Notes: a model not told the origin generated them from the letters alone. DNA of 64,000 nt from Bacillus sp. CH140a_4T (GCF_008923725.1 NZ_WBPF01000016.1:434001-498000), one strand, 5' to 3'; counted from the first letter of the stretch, positions 40,615 to 49,141 are shown. Translations and numbers: made by a program.

Positions 40615-41502
40615 ATGGGGGATATAAAAGTTACTCCTGAACAGTTGCGAAAAGTGGCAGGAACTATTAGATCAACTATCACGAATGCAACTGCAACACA
40701 GGAGCGACTAAAACGAGATATTGATATGATTTCTAGTAATTGGTTGGGCTCAACCTATATGAAATTTAATACGGATTTCCGTGATTCATCTTTTAAGATG
40801 GCACAATTTATAATCATATTAGAGCCACTTGAGAAGTTTCTTCTTGATTCTGCTAATAAATTTGAACAAGTAGATAACATGGATGTTGCTATTGCACTAG
40901 CCTCCAGTATTTTAACTGGGAAACCTTTTAAAGGGGATTACGAAACTTTAACAGGTGATTTTAAATTAGCAGAAGGAAATCGAGTGGGGATGAAAGCAGA
41001 AGGTTCATTGATAAAAGGTGAATATGAAATTTCGAAAGGAACAAATCTTACTTTTAAAGGGGGAAATGGCTCCTTAGAGACCAGTGTCCCAATGGACGGG
41101 AAGACATTTATTAGTGATGTTGCAGGAGGGGGGTTAGTAGGGTTTAAAGTTGGTGCTTCTCTTTTTGAGGACTCAATAGAAAAACAAATAAATAGCGGTT
41201 TTGCAGAAAAAGCAACAGTTACACAAAAGTTTGCAGATGCATCTGCTGTTGTTGGAATAGATGAGTATACTTTTCAGTTAGGAGCAGAAGTTACAGCACA
41301 GAAATATGAAGCTTTATTCGAAAAAATTGATATTCCAGACTTTATCCCATTTTTTAAGGATCATGATTTAACAGTTCGTTTAGAATATGGATTTGGTACT
41401 GGAGGGGCTAAAATACATCTCGGTCAAGAGATGGGTGCATACTTTGGTAAAGCTCATGGCGGAGGTTTTTTTGCTAAATTTGAGAAGAATACAAAGGAGT
41501 AG
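40615..41502 (+). CDS. WXG100-type protein with C-terminal domain (type VII secretion substrate)
   Basis: A 295-residue protein. The first ~90 residues form a WXG100 helical hairpin with the NWLGS (WxG) turn at about residue 44. This is followed by a Gly-rich beta-type domain (residues ~100-295) with repeated VGFKVGASLF, YTFQLGAEVTAQ and LEYGFGTGGAKIHLGQEMGAYFG segments. ESX/type VII substrates have this layout. Whether the C-terminal part is a toxin is not shown. AAGGGG is at the right distance for the ATG at 40615; an ATG at 40609 is too close. Confidence 0.75.
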   Translation: MGDIKVTPEQLRKVAGTIRSTITNATATQERLKRDIDMISSNWLGSTYMKFNTDFRDSSFKMAQFIIILEPLEKFLLDSANKFEQVDNMDVAIALASSILTGKPFKGDYETLTGDFKLAEGNRVGMKAEGSLIKGEYEISKGTNLTFKGGNGSLETSVPMDGKTFISDVAGGGLVGFKVGASLFEDSIEKQINSGFAEKATVTQKFADASAVVGIDEYTFQLGAEVTAQKYEALFEKIDIPDFIPFFKDHDLTVRLEYGFGTGGAKIHLGQEMGAYFGKAHGGGFFAKFEKNTKE

Positions 41503-41506
41503 TATA

Positions 41507-41695
41507 ATGATAAAAATTGCGAGAATCGTAATGATGATAGCAATTGTAATTGTAATCATTGCAGGGCTAATAGCCCCATTTTCATTAAAAGAAAAGATGG
41601 TACATACATTCGGCATGATTATTTATGGTGCAATCGGGTTAGGTGGACTTACTTTAATAGACTACATTATTAAAAAGAAAAGAAAAGGAGAATAA
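41507..41695 (+). CDS. Small membrane protein, WXG100 partner (possible immunity)
   Basis: A 62-residue protein with two hydrophobic helices and a Lys/Arg-rich tail. The ATG at 41507 follows AAGGAGTAG, which lies inside the end of the WXG100 gene, so translation is coupled. Small membrane proteins directly after WXG/LXG genes often protect against the toxin; here that is inference from position only. Confidence 0.65.
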   Translation: MIKIARIVMMIAIVIVIIAGLIAPFSLKEKMVHTFGMIIYGAIGLGGLTLIDYIIKKKRKGE

Positions 41696-41697
41696 CT

Positions 41698-41946
41698 ATG
41701 AAACTTTTACCAATTGGAACAGTAGTTAAGCTAGAAGAGATAGAACAATTTGTTATGATTATTGGAAGAATGGTTGTATCAGCAGATAAACGTGATTTTG
41801 ATTACGTGGGTGTTCCTTATCCAGTAGGCTATCTAGGTGATGAAAAAGTATTATGTTTTAATCATGAAAAGGTTGTAGAGGAAATGCATAGAGGGTATAT
41901 GACTGAGAGTGAATTGGTTCTACGTGAGAAATTAGTAGAATTGTAA
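41698..41946 (+). CDS. DUF4176 family protein
   Basis: An 82-residue protein with the family pattern LLPIGTVVKLEEIEQFVMIIGR, DFDYVGVPYPVGYLGDEKVLCFNHE and a closing helix. DUF4176 proteins occur in type VII secretion loci of Firmicutes; their role is not established. Two bases separate it from the previous gene. Confidence 0.8.
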   Translation: MKLLPIGTVVKLEEIEQFVMIIGRMVVSADKRDFDYVGVPYPVGYLGDEKVLCFNHEKVVEEMHRGYMTESELVLREKLVEL

Positions 41947-41986
41947 AAAGAAACGTAAATCTTAAAGATATGATAGGAGAAACAAA

Positions 41987-42175
41987 ATGGGGAAGATAAT
42001 GAGAATTATTGTAATTATTGGTATCCTTATTCCTCCAGCGTTAATGTGGAGTGCACCTGACATTCCTCTAAATGTTAAACTTCTGTTTACAGGTTTACAA
42101 CTAACTGTAGGATTCATCGCAGTAGTAGTGTTAGAGGTAATATTTAGAAATCGAAAAAAGAAGAGGGAAAAATAG
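41987..42175 (+). CDS. Small two-helix membrane protein of the WXG100 cassette
   Basis: A 62-residue protein with two hydrophobic helices and a basic tail (FRNRKKKREK), similar in design to the protein encoded at 41,507. GATAGGAG precedes the ATG. Possibly a second immunity-like protein; unproven. Confidence 0.6.
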   Translation: MGKIMRIIVIIGILIPPALMWSAPDIPLNVKLLFTGLQLTVGFIAVVVLEVIFRNRKKKREK

Positions 42176-42478
42176 ATATAAAATGTATAGAATGGCAGAT
42201 AAGAATATTGGTGGTTAATCTTCTCAATAAAAGAAGCTAACAGAAGCAGGGAGAAATCCTTGCTTTATTTTTTGTATAGAATTACTAAGTAGAGCATCGT
42301 TAAATTAGGATATCTGAGGGGGATTATTGTAGGCGAAACTAGGGGGATCTGAGTTAAATAAACGGTAGTCTTAAGAGTTATCTAACTGATTTCAACGAGT
42401 GTAAAAACTATAATTTTAATTACTATACAAACTTAAGTAGCATTTTCTTTTCAGTCCTTTCTCAGTTTTATGGAAACA

Positions 42479-42534
42479 AAAAAGAGGATGACCCCTGAGC
42501 CAGCTGATTTGCTGACTAGAAGTAGTCCTCTTTT
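42479..42534 (+). terminator. Long branched hairpin ending in T-run
   Basis: AAAAGAGGA pairs with TCCTCTTTT, enclosing a second stem around CAGC/GCTG. It could terminate the WXG100 cassette or be the 3' end of a small RNA. Confidence 0.5.
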
Positions 42535-42612
42535 AACTTGTGGTGTCTGATGGAGACCTCCACAGTTTTAGCTTTTGAGAATACCCTCTCAAACCTTGAT
42601 ACTATTAGGTTT

Positions 42613-42659
42613 TATGACCCCGGAGAGACTCGAACTCACGACCTCCACCCTGTCAAGGT
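42613..42659 (-). repeat. attL: displaced tRNA-Val 3' end
   Basis: A 47-bp segment identical, but for two bases, to 55,085-55,131 inside the tRNA-Val gene. It covers the 3' half of the tRNA up to the anticodon stem, then diverges. This is the expected left attachment site of the 12.5-kb element. Confidence 0.8.
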
Positions 42660-42847
42660 TTAAAAGTTAGGATCTTATGTATATCAATTGCGTTTATTAC
42701 GTTTCTAACGAAAACCCACTTCACATGAATTATTTACTAATTTTATTATAAAAGGGTCATTTACTGTTGTAAAGTGGCTAAACATTCAAGGGAGTATCTT
42801 TTCTCATAATATTATTCTCTATATGTTAATTTCTCATTGAATTTGTT

Positions 42848-42888
42848 TTGTTAGTTAGGTACTTACAAATAAGTATTGAAATAGGACA
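42848..42888 (-). promoter_or_regulatory. 41-bp repeated motif, copy C
   Basis: Read on the minus strand it has TGTCCTATTT, ten variable bases and TGTAAGTACCTAACT, aligned without gaps to copies at 51,237 and 53,295. No gene follows it on the minus strand, only a 9-codon frame. Confidence 0.55.
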
Positions 42889-43028
42889 TTGATTTTTAAA
42901 ATTTATTTTTTAAAACTTGCTGGAATAACCTGTACTACCCCTAGTCGTCAAAGATATATAAGAGTAAGAGGGAAATCCTTTAGGAGTTTCCAGCGTGAAT
43001 AACATAATGGGTAGTTTTCCTATGTCTT

Positions 43029-43058
43029 AAGGCGAGGCTTTAAATAGCTTCGCCTTTT
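43029..43058 (+). terminator. Terminator-like hairpin
   Basis: AAGGCGA pairs with TCGCCTT, with an extra GC pair inside, followed by TTTT. It lies 40 bases before a gene start, so it may be an attenuator or the end of a short upstream RNA. Confidence 0.55.
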
Positions 43059-43099
43059 CTATTTACCCATAATCCCAAAATTATTGGAGGTGAAAACAT

Positions 43100-43381
43100 A
43101 TGCCATTGTACAGCAAAGATGATATACCTTTCTTTCATGATTACGACTATCGCTATATTCGAGAAGTGAGGCGTTTACGCAACCTTACTTTGATTGAATT
43201 TAGTACTCATATGAAAACGGACGTCGCTGATTTAAGCCGATTGGAAAACGGTTTGCTAAAATTCACCGTTCACTATAAATCAAAATTCCATGAAGCATTA
43301 CAAGAACTTTCAGTATCAAATTTAGAACTACTATCAGTGAAGAGAATCATTGAATTAAAACAACAAAGAGAAATTAAATAG
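43100..43381 (+). CDS. Small helix-turn-helix protein
   Basis: A 93-residue protein with a Cro/C1-like pattern: YIREVRRLRNLTLIEFSTHM followed by VADLSRLENGLLKF, where the SRLENG turn matches the XRE fold. GGAGGTGAAA lies upstream. Eleven bases separate it from the next gene; the plus-strand run 43,100-45,357 looks like one operon. Possible regulator of the element. Confidence 0.65.
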   Translation: MPLYSKDDIPFFHDYDYRYIREVRRLRNLTLIEFSTHMKTDVADLSRLENGLLKFTVHYKSKFHEALQELSVSNLELLSVKRIIELKQQREIK

Positions 43382-43392
43382 GAGGAATTGAC

Positions 43393-44055
43393 ATGTTAAA
43401 GATTGACCGTACAGCAGTAGATAAAGCTATTGAGGAAATGGATCTATTTACAGCTACAAAGGAAGTACTTGCAAGTTATGAGGCTGAGAAAGAGGTATTG
43501 GAGAAACGAGAAGAGGCACTAACGGAACGCCTGGCACAGTTACAGGAACAACATACTCAAACTATGCTGGACAGAGAAATTGCAAAGGATAATCCATCTG
43601 ATTATATATACCTATCAGCACAGCTAACTAAAATTGATGATGAGGTAAAGATACTACTTTCACTTCAAGACCAGTTAACAGAAGATTTCACAGCACTACG
43701 ACAAGAGTTTGCACCAACTATTCAAGCAACGTACAGCAAGGATTTGAGAGAGAAGGACAAACTTCCTGTTAACGATATGGTGGACTATGTACGTTATGAG
43801 TTGATTAAGTCCATTCATGATTACGCTAGGGAAGTTCGAAACCAGCAAGCACCTTTAATGGCAACTATGAGTGAGTTTCTGGACGACAAGGAAGTTATGG
43901 AAGCGAATAGAGGTTTCCAGCGTTTATTTGAGTTTGACGCTACGAATTTACATTACAGTGAATCCCAAAAGTCAGTAATTGACCGTATGCACGTTTTCAG
44001 TGCTTGTAGTGGAAACATGCCTTCTGAAATTCGTAAACCTAAGGACGTGAAATAA
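43393..44055 (+). CDS. Coiled-coil protein, unknown function
   Basis: A 220-residue, highly charged protein with predicted coiled coil between about residues 25 and 110 (YEAEKEVLEKREEALTERLA). No membrane segment or catalytic motif seen. Operon position between small DNA-binding and zinc proteins of the element. Confidence 0.62.
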   Translation: MLKIDRTAVDKAIEEMDLFTATKEVLASYEAEKEVLEKREEALTERLAQLQEQHTQTMLDREIAKDNPSDYIYLSAQLTKIDDEVKILLSLQDQLTEDFTALRQEFAPTIQATYSKDLREKDKLPVNDMVDYVRYELIKSIHDYAREVRNQQAPLMATMSEFLDDKEVMEANRGFQRLFEFDATNLHYSESQKSVIDRMHVFSACSGNMPSEIRKPKDVK

Positions 44056-44057
44056 TT

Positions 44058-44246
44058 ATGCAACTAGATAGAATTACTCAAGGATTGAAACAAGAGGTTG
44101 TAAAGGTTGAACCAACACCGATGGACGATGAGGCAATTAACAGATACATTACAGCACGTAACGAACCTATTGTAGTTGCTACACCATATGCAGTTATGAG
44201 ATTCAGAAAGAGTAAAAATACAGAAGAAGAAAACCCTGCTGAGTAA
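44058..44246 (+). CDS. Small hypothetical protein
   Basis: A 62-residue protein two bases after the preceding stop, probably co-translated with it. No domain recognised. A terminator-like hairpin (AAACCC with GGGTTT, about 44,231-44,259) overlaps its end. Confidence 0.55.
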   Translation: MQLDRITQGLKQEVVKVEPTPMDDEAINRYITARNEPIVVATPYAVMRFRKSKNTEEENPAE

Positions 44247-44282
44247 TCGGTGGGGTTTTTCTATGTAAGGAGATATGGAGAA

Positions 44283-44651
44283 ATGAGTTTATTAGATAAA
44301 GATACACATAAGGAAGTTCAATCATTGGCTAAAAGTACATGTGCCAATTTTGTAGACGGTGGCTGTATTTTCGGTGGTGCTTGCGATTACTTTACAAAGT
44401 ATGGAGGCAGTATTTCATGTGATTACTTTGAACAGTCTGTACTACCAGCAGATAAGGAACTGGAACAAGCCTACAAAGAACAGCATGGAATTATTTATGT
44501 AGAGAAATCCATTGGCAAATATGAACGTACTTGTAAGGGCTGTGACAAGCAATTCAAAACCGATTCTAAGAATACTTTAACGTGTTCAAATGAATGTAGA
44601 TTAGTGTTACGAAAACAGACCAAAAGGAAGCATTATGTAGGACAAAGTTAA
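44283..44651 (+). CDS. Cys-rich zinc-binding protein
   Basis: A 122-residue protein with two Cys clusters: CANFVDGGCIFGGACDYF near the N-terminus and a C-terminal finger CKGCDKQFKTDSKNTLTCSNEC (in part) followed by a basic tail. Likely binds zinc and nucleic acid. The ATG at 44283 follows AAGGAGAT; the frame extends upstream without a site. Confidence 0.62.
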   Translation: MSLLDKDTHKEVQSLAKSTCANFVDGGCIFGGACDYFTKYGGSISCDYFEQSVLPADKELEQAYKEQHGIIYVEKSIGKYERTCKGCDKQFKTDSKNTLTCSNECRLVLRKQTKRKHYVGQS

Positions 44652-44787
44652 ATGTAAGAATGTTGATATGACAGGCTTTCCGAGGGGTTAGATTGAGGGG
44701 GAATGAGTGGGTAAGGTATTTGTACCTAACTTACTTTGTATTTTCCAAGAATGGCTTTAAATCGGCCTCATTGGGACAAAGTTAAAT
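44640..44787. repeat. 14-bp direct repeat flanking a 120-bp non-coding segment
   Basis: GGACAAAGTTAAAT occurs at 44640-44653 and 44774-44787. The first copy spans the end of the zinc-protein gene and the second lies just before the next gene. It looks like a small duplication or insertion footprint. Confidence 0.5.
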
Positions 44788-44811
44788 ACGATTATGAAGA
44801 GGGGAACTATT

Positions 44812-45357
44812 ATGGCAAATTCAAAAGCGAAACAACGTAAAAAGAGAATAAAGAAACAAATGAAACGACAACTACAAAAACGGATTACAGAAGCACCAGT
44901 TGTTCATATGACTTTTAGAGAGATTGAAGATATGAGAGTTAAAGAACAGACTAATCTCCATAATGCAAAGGGAAATGAGAGACTAGAAAGAACAGCCCCA
45001 TATCAGGAAGCACTAAATAAGAAGTATGGCGGTTCTGTTACGGTGAAGGACAAATACATTAACCCTCGTGCAACGCTATTACACCGTTGTAGTTGATGCC
45101 TTAAAGAGTTCTATGCCAATCCCGTATGGATATTAACTAAAGAAGATCAGAAGCATATATGTGGCGTTGACCCTGTTCGAATGAGTGATATTACATTCAA
45201 ATCTAAACGAAAAGTAACTGATAAGGATATTGCTAAAATGCAGGAACTAGAAAGACAAGGTATGAGTGTTTCTAAAATAGCTGTTGAAATAGGTGCGAGT
45301 CGTCCAACAATAGTTAAATATCTGAAGAAAGCCGAGGAAAGCAAAGTTCTAATTTAA
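44812..45357 (+). pseudogene. Zinc-knuckle/HTH protein gene interrupted by an in-frame TGA
   Basis: The first frame (44,812-45,096) ends HRCS-TGA, and the same frame continues without a gap as CLKEFYANPVW to a TAA at 45,355. Read through, it gives about 181 residues: a basic N-terminus, a CxxC finger whose second Cys lies just after the TGA, and a C-terminal helix-turn-helix (MSVSKIAVEIGASRPTIVKYL). The simplest view is a TGG-to-TGA nonsense mutation. GAGGGG precedes the ATG at 44812. Confidence 0.7.
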
Positions 45358-45641
45358 TGAACTGGCTTTCCTTTCCCCTTTATCTGTTTTATTTCTTTTA
45401 TCTCATCTAATCCTTTATGTACATCGGCAAATCCTTGCTTGAAAGTGTCTTGTAGGTCTTTATGTACACCCTTCAAATTGTCCAACTTACTCTCTGCTGA
45501 GGTTGAGGTTTCCCCATTTAACTTATCCATTTTACTGTCCGCCTTATCTAAACTATCCTCTATACTAGTTAACTTAGTATCCATTTCTGTTAATTTCGCC
45601 AGTATCTGTTTTGCAAGTTCCATCTCTTTATCTGTTGCCAT
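45354..45641 (-). CDS. Small coiled-coil protein
   Basis: A 95-residue helical protein with heptad-like repeats (LAKLTEMDTKLTSIEDSLDKADSKMDKL, in part) and a Lys-rich tail. AAAGGAGGC precedes the ATG. It converges on the interrupted zinc/HTH gene and overlaps its end by 4 bases. No function can be assigned. Confidence 0.6.
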   Translation of the reverse strand: MATDKEMELAKQILAKLTEMDTKLTSIEDSLDKADSKMDKLNGETSTSAESKLDNLKGVHKDLQDTFKQGFADVHKGLDEIKEIKQIKGKGKPVH

Positions 45642-45804
45642 ATAATAGCCTCCTTTGTGTACTGTTAGTATATTGTTTCAGGGAATAAACCAACTTTATC
45701 AGTTGACTCGCAGCAAGGCAAAAAGTTCCTGAAAAATTCCGCTAATTTTTTCTTACCGATTTCTAATATACAGATTGGTGCAAACAGTAAGGAGGGGTAT
45801 CTGT

Positions 45805-45894
45805 ATGGAGGCTGTACGTTGCACGCTTAATGAGGCATTGTCCATGAAGTATGCCCAAAATCGTTCGGAAATGCAATTCTCAGCACACTATTAG
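45805..45894 (+). CDS. Possible 29-residue small protein
   Basis: MEAVRCTLNEALSMKYAQNR... follows a strong AAGGAGGGG site at the correct distance. No domain. It may be a real small protein, a leader peptide or a remnant. Confidence 0.3.
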   Translation: MEAVRCTLNEALSMKYAQNRSEMQFSAHY

Positions 45895-46063
45895 CCCTAA
45901 AAAGGCTTGAAAAACAGGTGTATATGGTTTCAACTACTAGACTGCTATAGCCCCTTGTCCCATCCATGTATCCCTTCCAGCCATACAACTTAATGAATTG
46001 CGGTTGACCACTTTCTACAATATTTACCTCGTCACTATTACTATCCTTCCCCGCATAATAAAG

Positions 46064-46092
46064 AGAGTATTGAGTGATCTCAATACTCTTTT
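46064..46092. terminator. Terminator left of the WGR-like gene
   Basis: AGAGTATTGAG pairs with CTCAATACTCT (4-base loop), with T-run to the right and T-rich sequence on the minus strand. It lies just after the minus-strand gene ending at 46,110. Confidence 0.65.
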
Positions 46093-46109
46093 CATGGTTA
46101 TTGTTCTAA

Positions 46110-46694
46110 TCAACTAGGGTACAACGTGATATATTGAACATTTAGGGGATTAAGATAGGAGATTTCTACTCCCTCAATCAAGTGTTCATTTTCAAGTTCC
46201 TTGATAATTTCTTTTGCAGCCTTTTTAACATCTATTACATAATTAAAAATTTGGGCAACTGCCATTCCCATTCCCATTCCCATTCCCATTCCCATTCCCA
46301 TTCCTCCACCATCACAATAGCCGTTCCCAGTCCAAAATAAACTTCCATCAATTATATCTTGCATGTAATGTCTTTTTTTGTGTGTTTCTTGGATTTTATC
46401 TTTTTTATAGTTATATTCCACTAAAAGAGTAATTAGGTCATGTTCTTCTATATATCGAAACCCTTCTTTAATCTTTTGATTAACTAATTCATCTATTGAT
46501 TCATTTGCTTTTTTAGATAATGGCAACTGTATTTCTCTTGTTTCTCCTATATCTCCCACGGAACCAGAATGAACTTTTAATGTCATTCCATCTTTCCAAA
46601 TGTGCCAATATAAAAATCCATTCCCATCCTTTTTAATCAATTTAGTCAATATATCTCTTTCAAAGTTATTAGGATTTTGACGTGGTATTTTCAA
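46110..46694 (-). CDS. WGR-like domain protein with Gly-Met repeat
   Basis: A 194-residue protein. Residues about 27-80 (FLYWHIWKDGMTLKVHSGSVGDIG ... IKEGFRYI, in part) look like a WGR-type domain, a fold seen in PARPs and bacterial nucleic-acid-linked proteins. The middle holds seven Gly-Met dipeptides encoded by a perfect six-base repeat. AGGAGAGA precedes the ATG. Function unknown; the domain call is tentative. Confidence 0.55.
   Translation of the reverse strand: MKIPRQNPNNFERDILTKLIKKDGNGFLYWHIWKDGMTLKVHSGSVGDIGETREIQLPLSKKANESIDELVNQKIKEGFRYIEEHDLITLLVEYNYKKDKIQETHKKRHYMQDIIDGSLFWTGNGYCDGGGMGMGMGMGMGMGMAVAQIFNYVIDVKKAAKEIIKELENEHLIEGVEISYLNPLNVQYITLYPS
46263..46304. repeat. Hexanucleotide microsatellite (CATTCC x7)
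   Basis: Seven exact CATTCC units, encoding (Gly-Met)7 on the minus strand. Changes in copy number keep the reading frame. Confidence 0.85.
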
Positions 46695-47787
46695 TTTAAT
46701 CTCTCCTAGTGAATGTATTAGGACGTCCTATTGCTAATATCCCCCCGCCAGCGTCTTTAATACCCATTTTTATATAATTAGAAGTTAGTAGATTACACGA
46801 GATAATACAAGGTTTCACTGGATTACACTGATATGCACAGATTAACACTGATAAACATAAAAATTATTGTATAAAACTTGCTTTGATTTTTTTCTAAAAA
46901 AGCAATTTGAAAATTTTAGTAGAACCCTAATCTTCCGCACTAAAAGTTTAACTTGTTATAGGTATGTGAAGGTAAATTCCATTTAATACCATATATATTT
47001 TACAAACCATAGCATATATTTTCCAGACGGCAGACAGCCTCCTAGACACCCCCGCCCCCCATAGGGTGGGGTATCCGTATATGAAAATATAATAGACGTC
47101 ACAACGTCACCGCATAACGTTCTTGCAACTGTCCTTGCTGATCTCGTTCATTACTCATTCATTGATTGCTTGCTTGTTTCTTTTCTTTATTCGTTTGTTT
47201 GTTCTTCTTTTTTTGTTCCTTTCCTTGCTGCTGTCCTCGTCTCGTGGCGTGTGTCTCACCGCTGATAGTAGTGGGGAGGGGGGATGGTAGTCCTTAACCT
47301 TATTATCTTACCAACATAGTATCGCCTAGTATTGGTATTAAACAATCCTTCCTTATCTATGTTCTAGTAATACGTTTTTGATTGACACATATGGTTGAAG
47401 GAGATCCTGTGTCATTGCGGTGATGTGTAGCCTCAATCAGTAGTGTGTTCACTATCGATAGTAAATAAATATGTATAATTAAAATCAACCTTAAATTTTC
47501 TCTTTACTACAAAGGTAATTCCGTTCTTTTAGATTTTAAATAAAAATATCCAACATCTTCAATTTAAGGTGTTGGATACTTATGTATAAATATTTAAAAA
47601 TTCAAATCCATATTCTAAAGTAATGACACTTAAGTTCCTACGAGTATATTCAACACATTTGCATTCCACATTTTTTCTACCTATACTTACTATTGCAAGG
47701 GATTAGAGGCTTTTCCATACTTACTTAGGACTTCCGCCGCTAGCCAATATTCCATACTTTCAAACGCCGTGCGAAGATTTGTCTATA
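46695..47787. other. 1.1-kb non-coding stretch with palindromes
   Basis: No convincing gene. It contains the palindrome TAGGACGTCCTA (46,719-46,730) near the WGR-like gene start, a short GC-rich patch in AT-rich surroundings (about 47,047-47,074: CCCCCGCCCCCC then GGGTGGGG), an inverted repeat TGACACA/TGTGTCA (about 47,384-47,415) and the palindrome CTATCGATAG (about 47,452). Confidence 0.55.
47548..47577 (-). terminator. Terminator of the methyltransferase operon
   Basis: ATCCAACATCTT pairs with AAGGTGTTGGAT (one mismatch) and is followed on the minus strand by a T-rich tract. It lies about 210 bases after the methyltransferase stop. Confidence 0.55.
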
Positions 47788-48450
47788 TTATAGACTATTT
47801 TCTAGCTTTAAAATGATAGAACCATCTATTATTTTTTCTTCTAAGATTTTAAAATCTAATGTTTCACACATATGCTTAATTTTCTCTGGAGGTATTATTC
47901 CATAGAATGTATAGTTATTATTATTTTCTAAAATCCACCCATCCCCATATTTTACAGCGTTCTCTCTTTTTTCATAACTTTTAAAATAAGAGTTTCTGTA
48001 CTGTAAACTAAGTATCAACTTCCCACCTATCTTTAATGATTTTTTTATATTTTTTAGCACATCAAATCTAACCTGTTCAAACGGTATTGCAGATAGTACA
48101 TTTGTACAAATAGCCCATTCAAATTCCTTTTGCATTTTAAACTCATCTATTAAATATACTTCTAAATCTTCAAAGGATTTTTTTATATCAATAATTGATA
48201 CATTGCTATCTGTGTTTATTTTTTGTTTTCTACTTATTTGTACAGATGAGTCTACTGCACAAACTTTATTTCCCCTATGTAAAAAAAACAAAGAGTACCT
48301 TAACTTACCGCATCCATAATCAAGGACTTTAGCCTCCTTAGGTATACATTCTAAATATTTTAATAATTTTTTATTTTGTTGTAATACCGACTTTGCCGCA
48401 TTTTCACTTTTGATGATAATTTCTTTGTCTAATTTAATTTTGTAATGCAT
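47788..48450 (-). CDS. Class I SAM-dependent methyltransferase
   Basis: A 220-residue Rossmann-fold methyltransferase with motif I VLDYGCGKLRYSLFFL, the acidic ribose-binding VCAVDSS and a later GGKLILSLQYR strand. No target-recognition motif of a DNA methylase (for example NPPY) is seen, so the substrate may be a small molecule, protein or RNA. ATG at 48450 has AAGGAG upstream and overlaps the previous gene by 17 bases, indicating translational coupling. Confidence 0.72.
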   Translation of the reverse strand: MHYKIKLDKEIIIKSENAAKSVLQQNKKLLKYLECIPKEAKVLDYGCGKLRYSLFFLHRGNKVCAVDSSVQISRKQKINTDSNVSIIDIKKSFEDLEVYLIDEFKMQKEFEWAICTNVLSAIPFEQVRFDVLKNIKKSLKIGGKLILSLQYRNSYFKSYEKRENAVKYGDGWILENNNNYTFYGIIPPEKIKHMCETLDFKILEEKIIDGSIILKLENSL

Positions 48451-49141
48451 GTTTAATCTCCTTTTTAATCCTCTCTTTGTACTCTCCATTTTTCAATGCT
48501 AAAATCGCATTTATTTCTTGATTAACTATTTTTTTGGCATCTTTATAAATCAAAAATTGTATTAAGAGAGTGAGTATTAAAACTATTAAAGTTATCAACA
48601 TATTCTTCCAATCTTTTTGACAGATATAAATTATTATTGTAATACCAATAAATATTTGTCCCTCTAATAAAATCCAAAAATACGCCCAATTATTTAACGC
48701 TTTATGAATTAAATGCGGACTAATATTATCTTCTGATTCTGTTTTTGTAGAATCGGCATACTTATAGAATATTTTAGCCATTAAATCTTCTCTGTTTTTA
48801 AATAATTTCAATTTCTTCGTATCGTTCAAAGGAATGTTTAATTTTTGAGTAAAAGGTAGCAAAATATGATTACAATCAAAATTTTTTCTTATTTTAAATA
48901 AATCAGAAATTCTATCATGTACTCTAATACTAAGCGAAATAAACATCCATACTAATGGAGGTAAAATATAGGTAGTACTTAATTTAACACCTTTAATTTC
49001 AACTTCAACAGATGGGAATTCCTTAATAAAGTTATCAAAGATACCAGTTTGATATTTTAAATAAATGAAACAAAGAAACAATATTACAGCACTACCAACA
49101 GCTGTCATTCTTAACATTCCATTATAGTCTTTTACCTGCAT
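48434..49141 (-). CDS. Membrane protein coupled to the methyltransferase
   Basis: A 235-residue protein with four predicted hydrophobic helices: two near the N-terminus (about 11-30 and 53-71) and two around residues 150-195. The middle is charged (LFKIRKNFDCNHILLPFTQKLN). AAAGGGG precedes the ATG. No family recognised. It is the first gene of a two-gene unit with the methyltransferase. Confidence 0.62.
   Translation of the reverse strand: MQVKDYNGMLRMTAVGSAVILFLCFIYLKYQTGIFDNFIKEFPSVEVEIKGVKLSTTYILPPLVWMFISLSIRVHDRISDLFKIRKNFDCNHILLPFTQKLNIPLNDTKKLKLFKNREDLMAKIFYKYADSTKTESEDNISPHLIHKALNNWAYFWILLEGQIFIGITIIIYICQKDWKNMLITLIVLILTLLIQFLIYKDAKKIVNQEINAILALKNGEYKERIKKEIKHALQN

Larger units (their letters stand above)
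42176..43099. other. Non-coding junction between the WXG100 cassette and the 12.5-kb element
   Basis: About 920 bases without a convincing gene. It holds a long hairpin (42,479-42,534), a second hairpin closed by TGTGG/CCACA (about 42,539-42,567), the left att copy (42,613-42,659), a 41-bp repeated motif (42,848-42,888) and a terminator-like hairpin (43,029-43,058). Confidence 0.6.

Noticed and set aside
45094-45096. Selenocysteine at the in-frame TGA
   Set aside because: The B. cereus group is not expected to use selenocysteine for such a protein, and I see no insertion hairpin directly after the codon; a nonsense mutation is simpler.
46263-46304. Phase-variation switch
   Set aside because: The repeat unit is six bases, so length changes cannot shift the reading frame.
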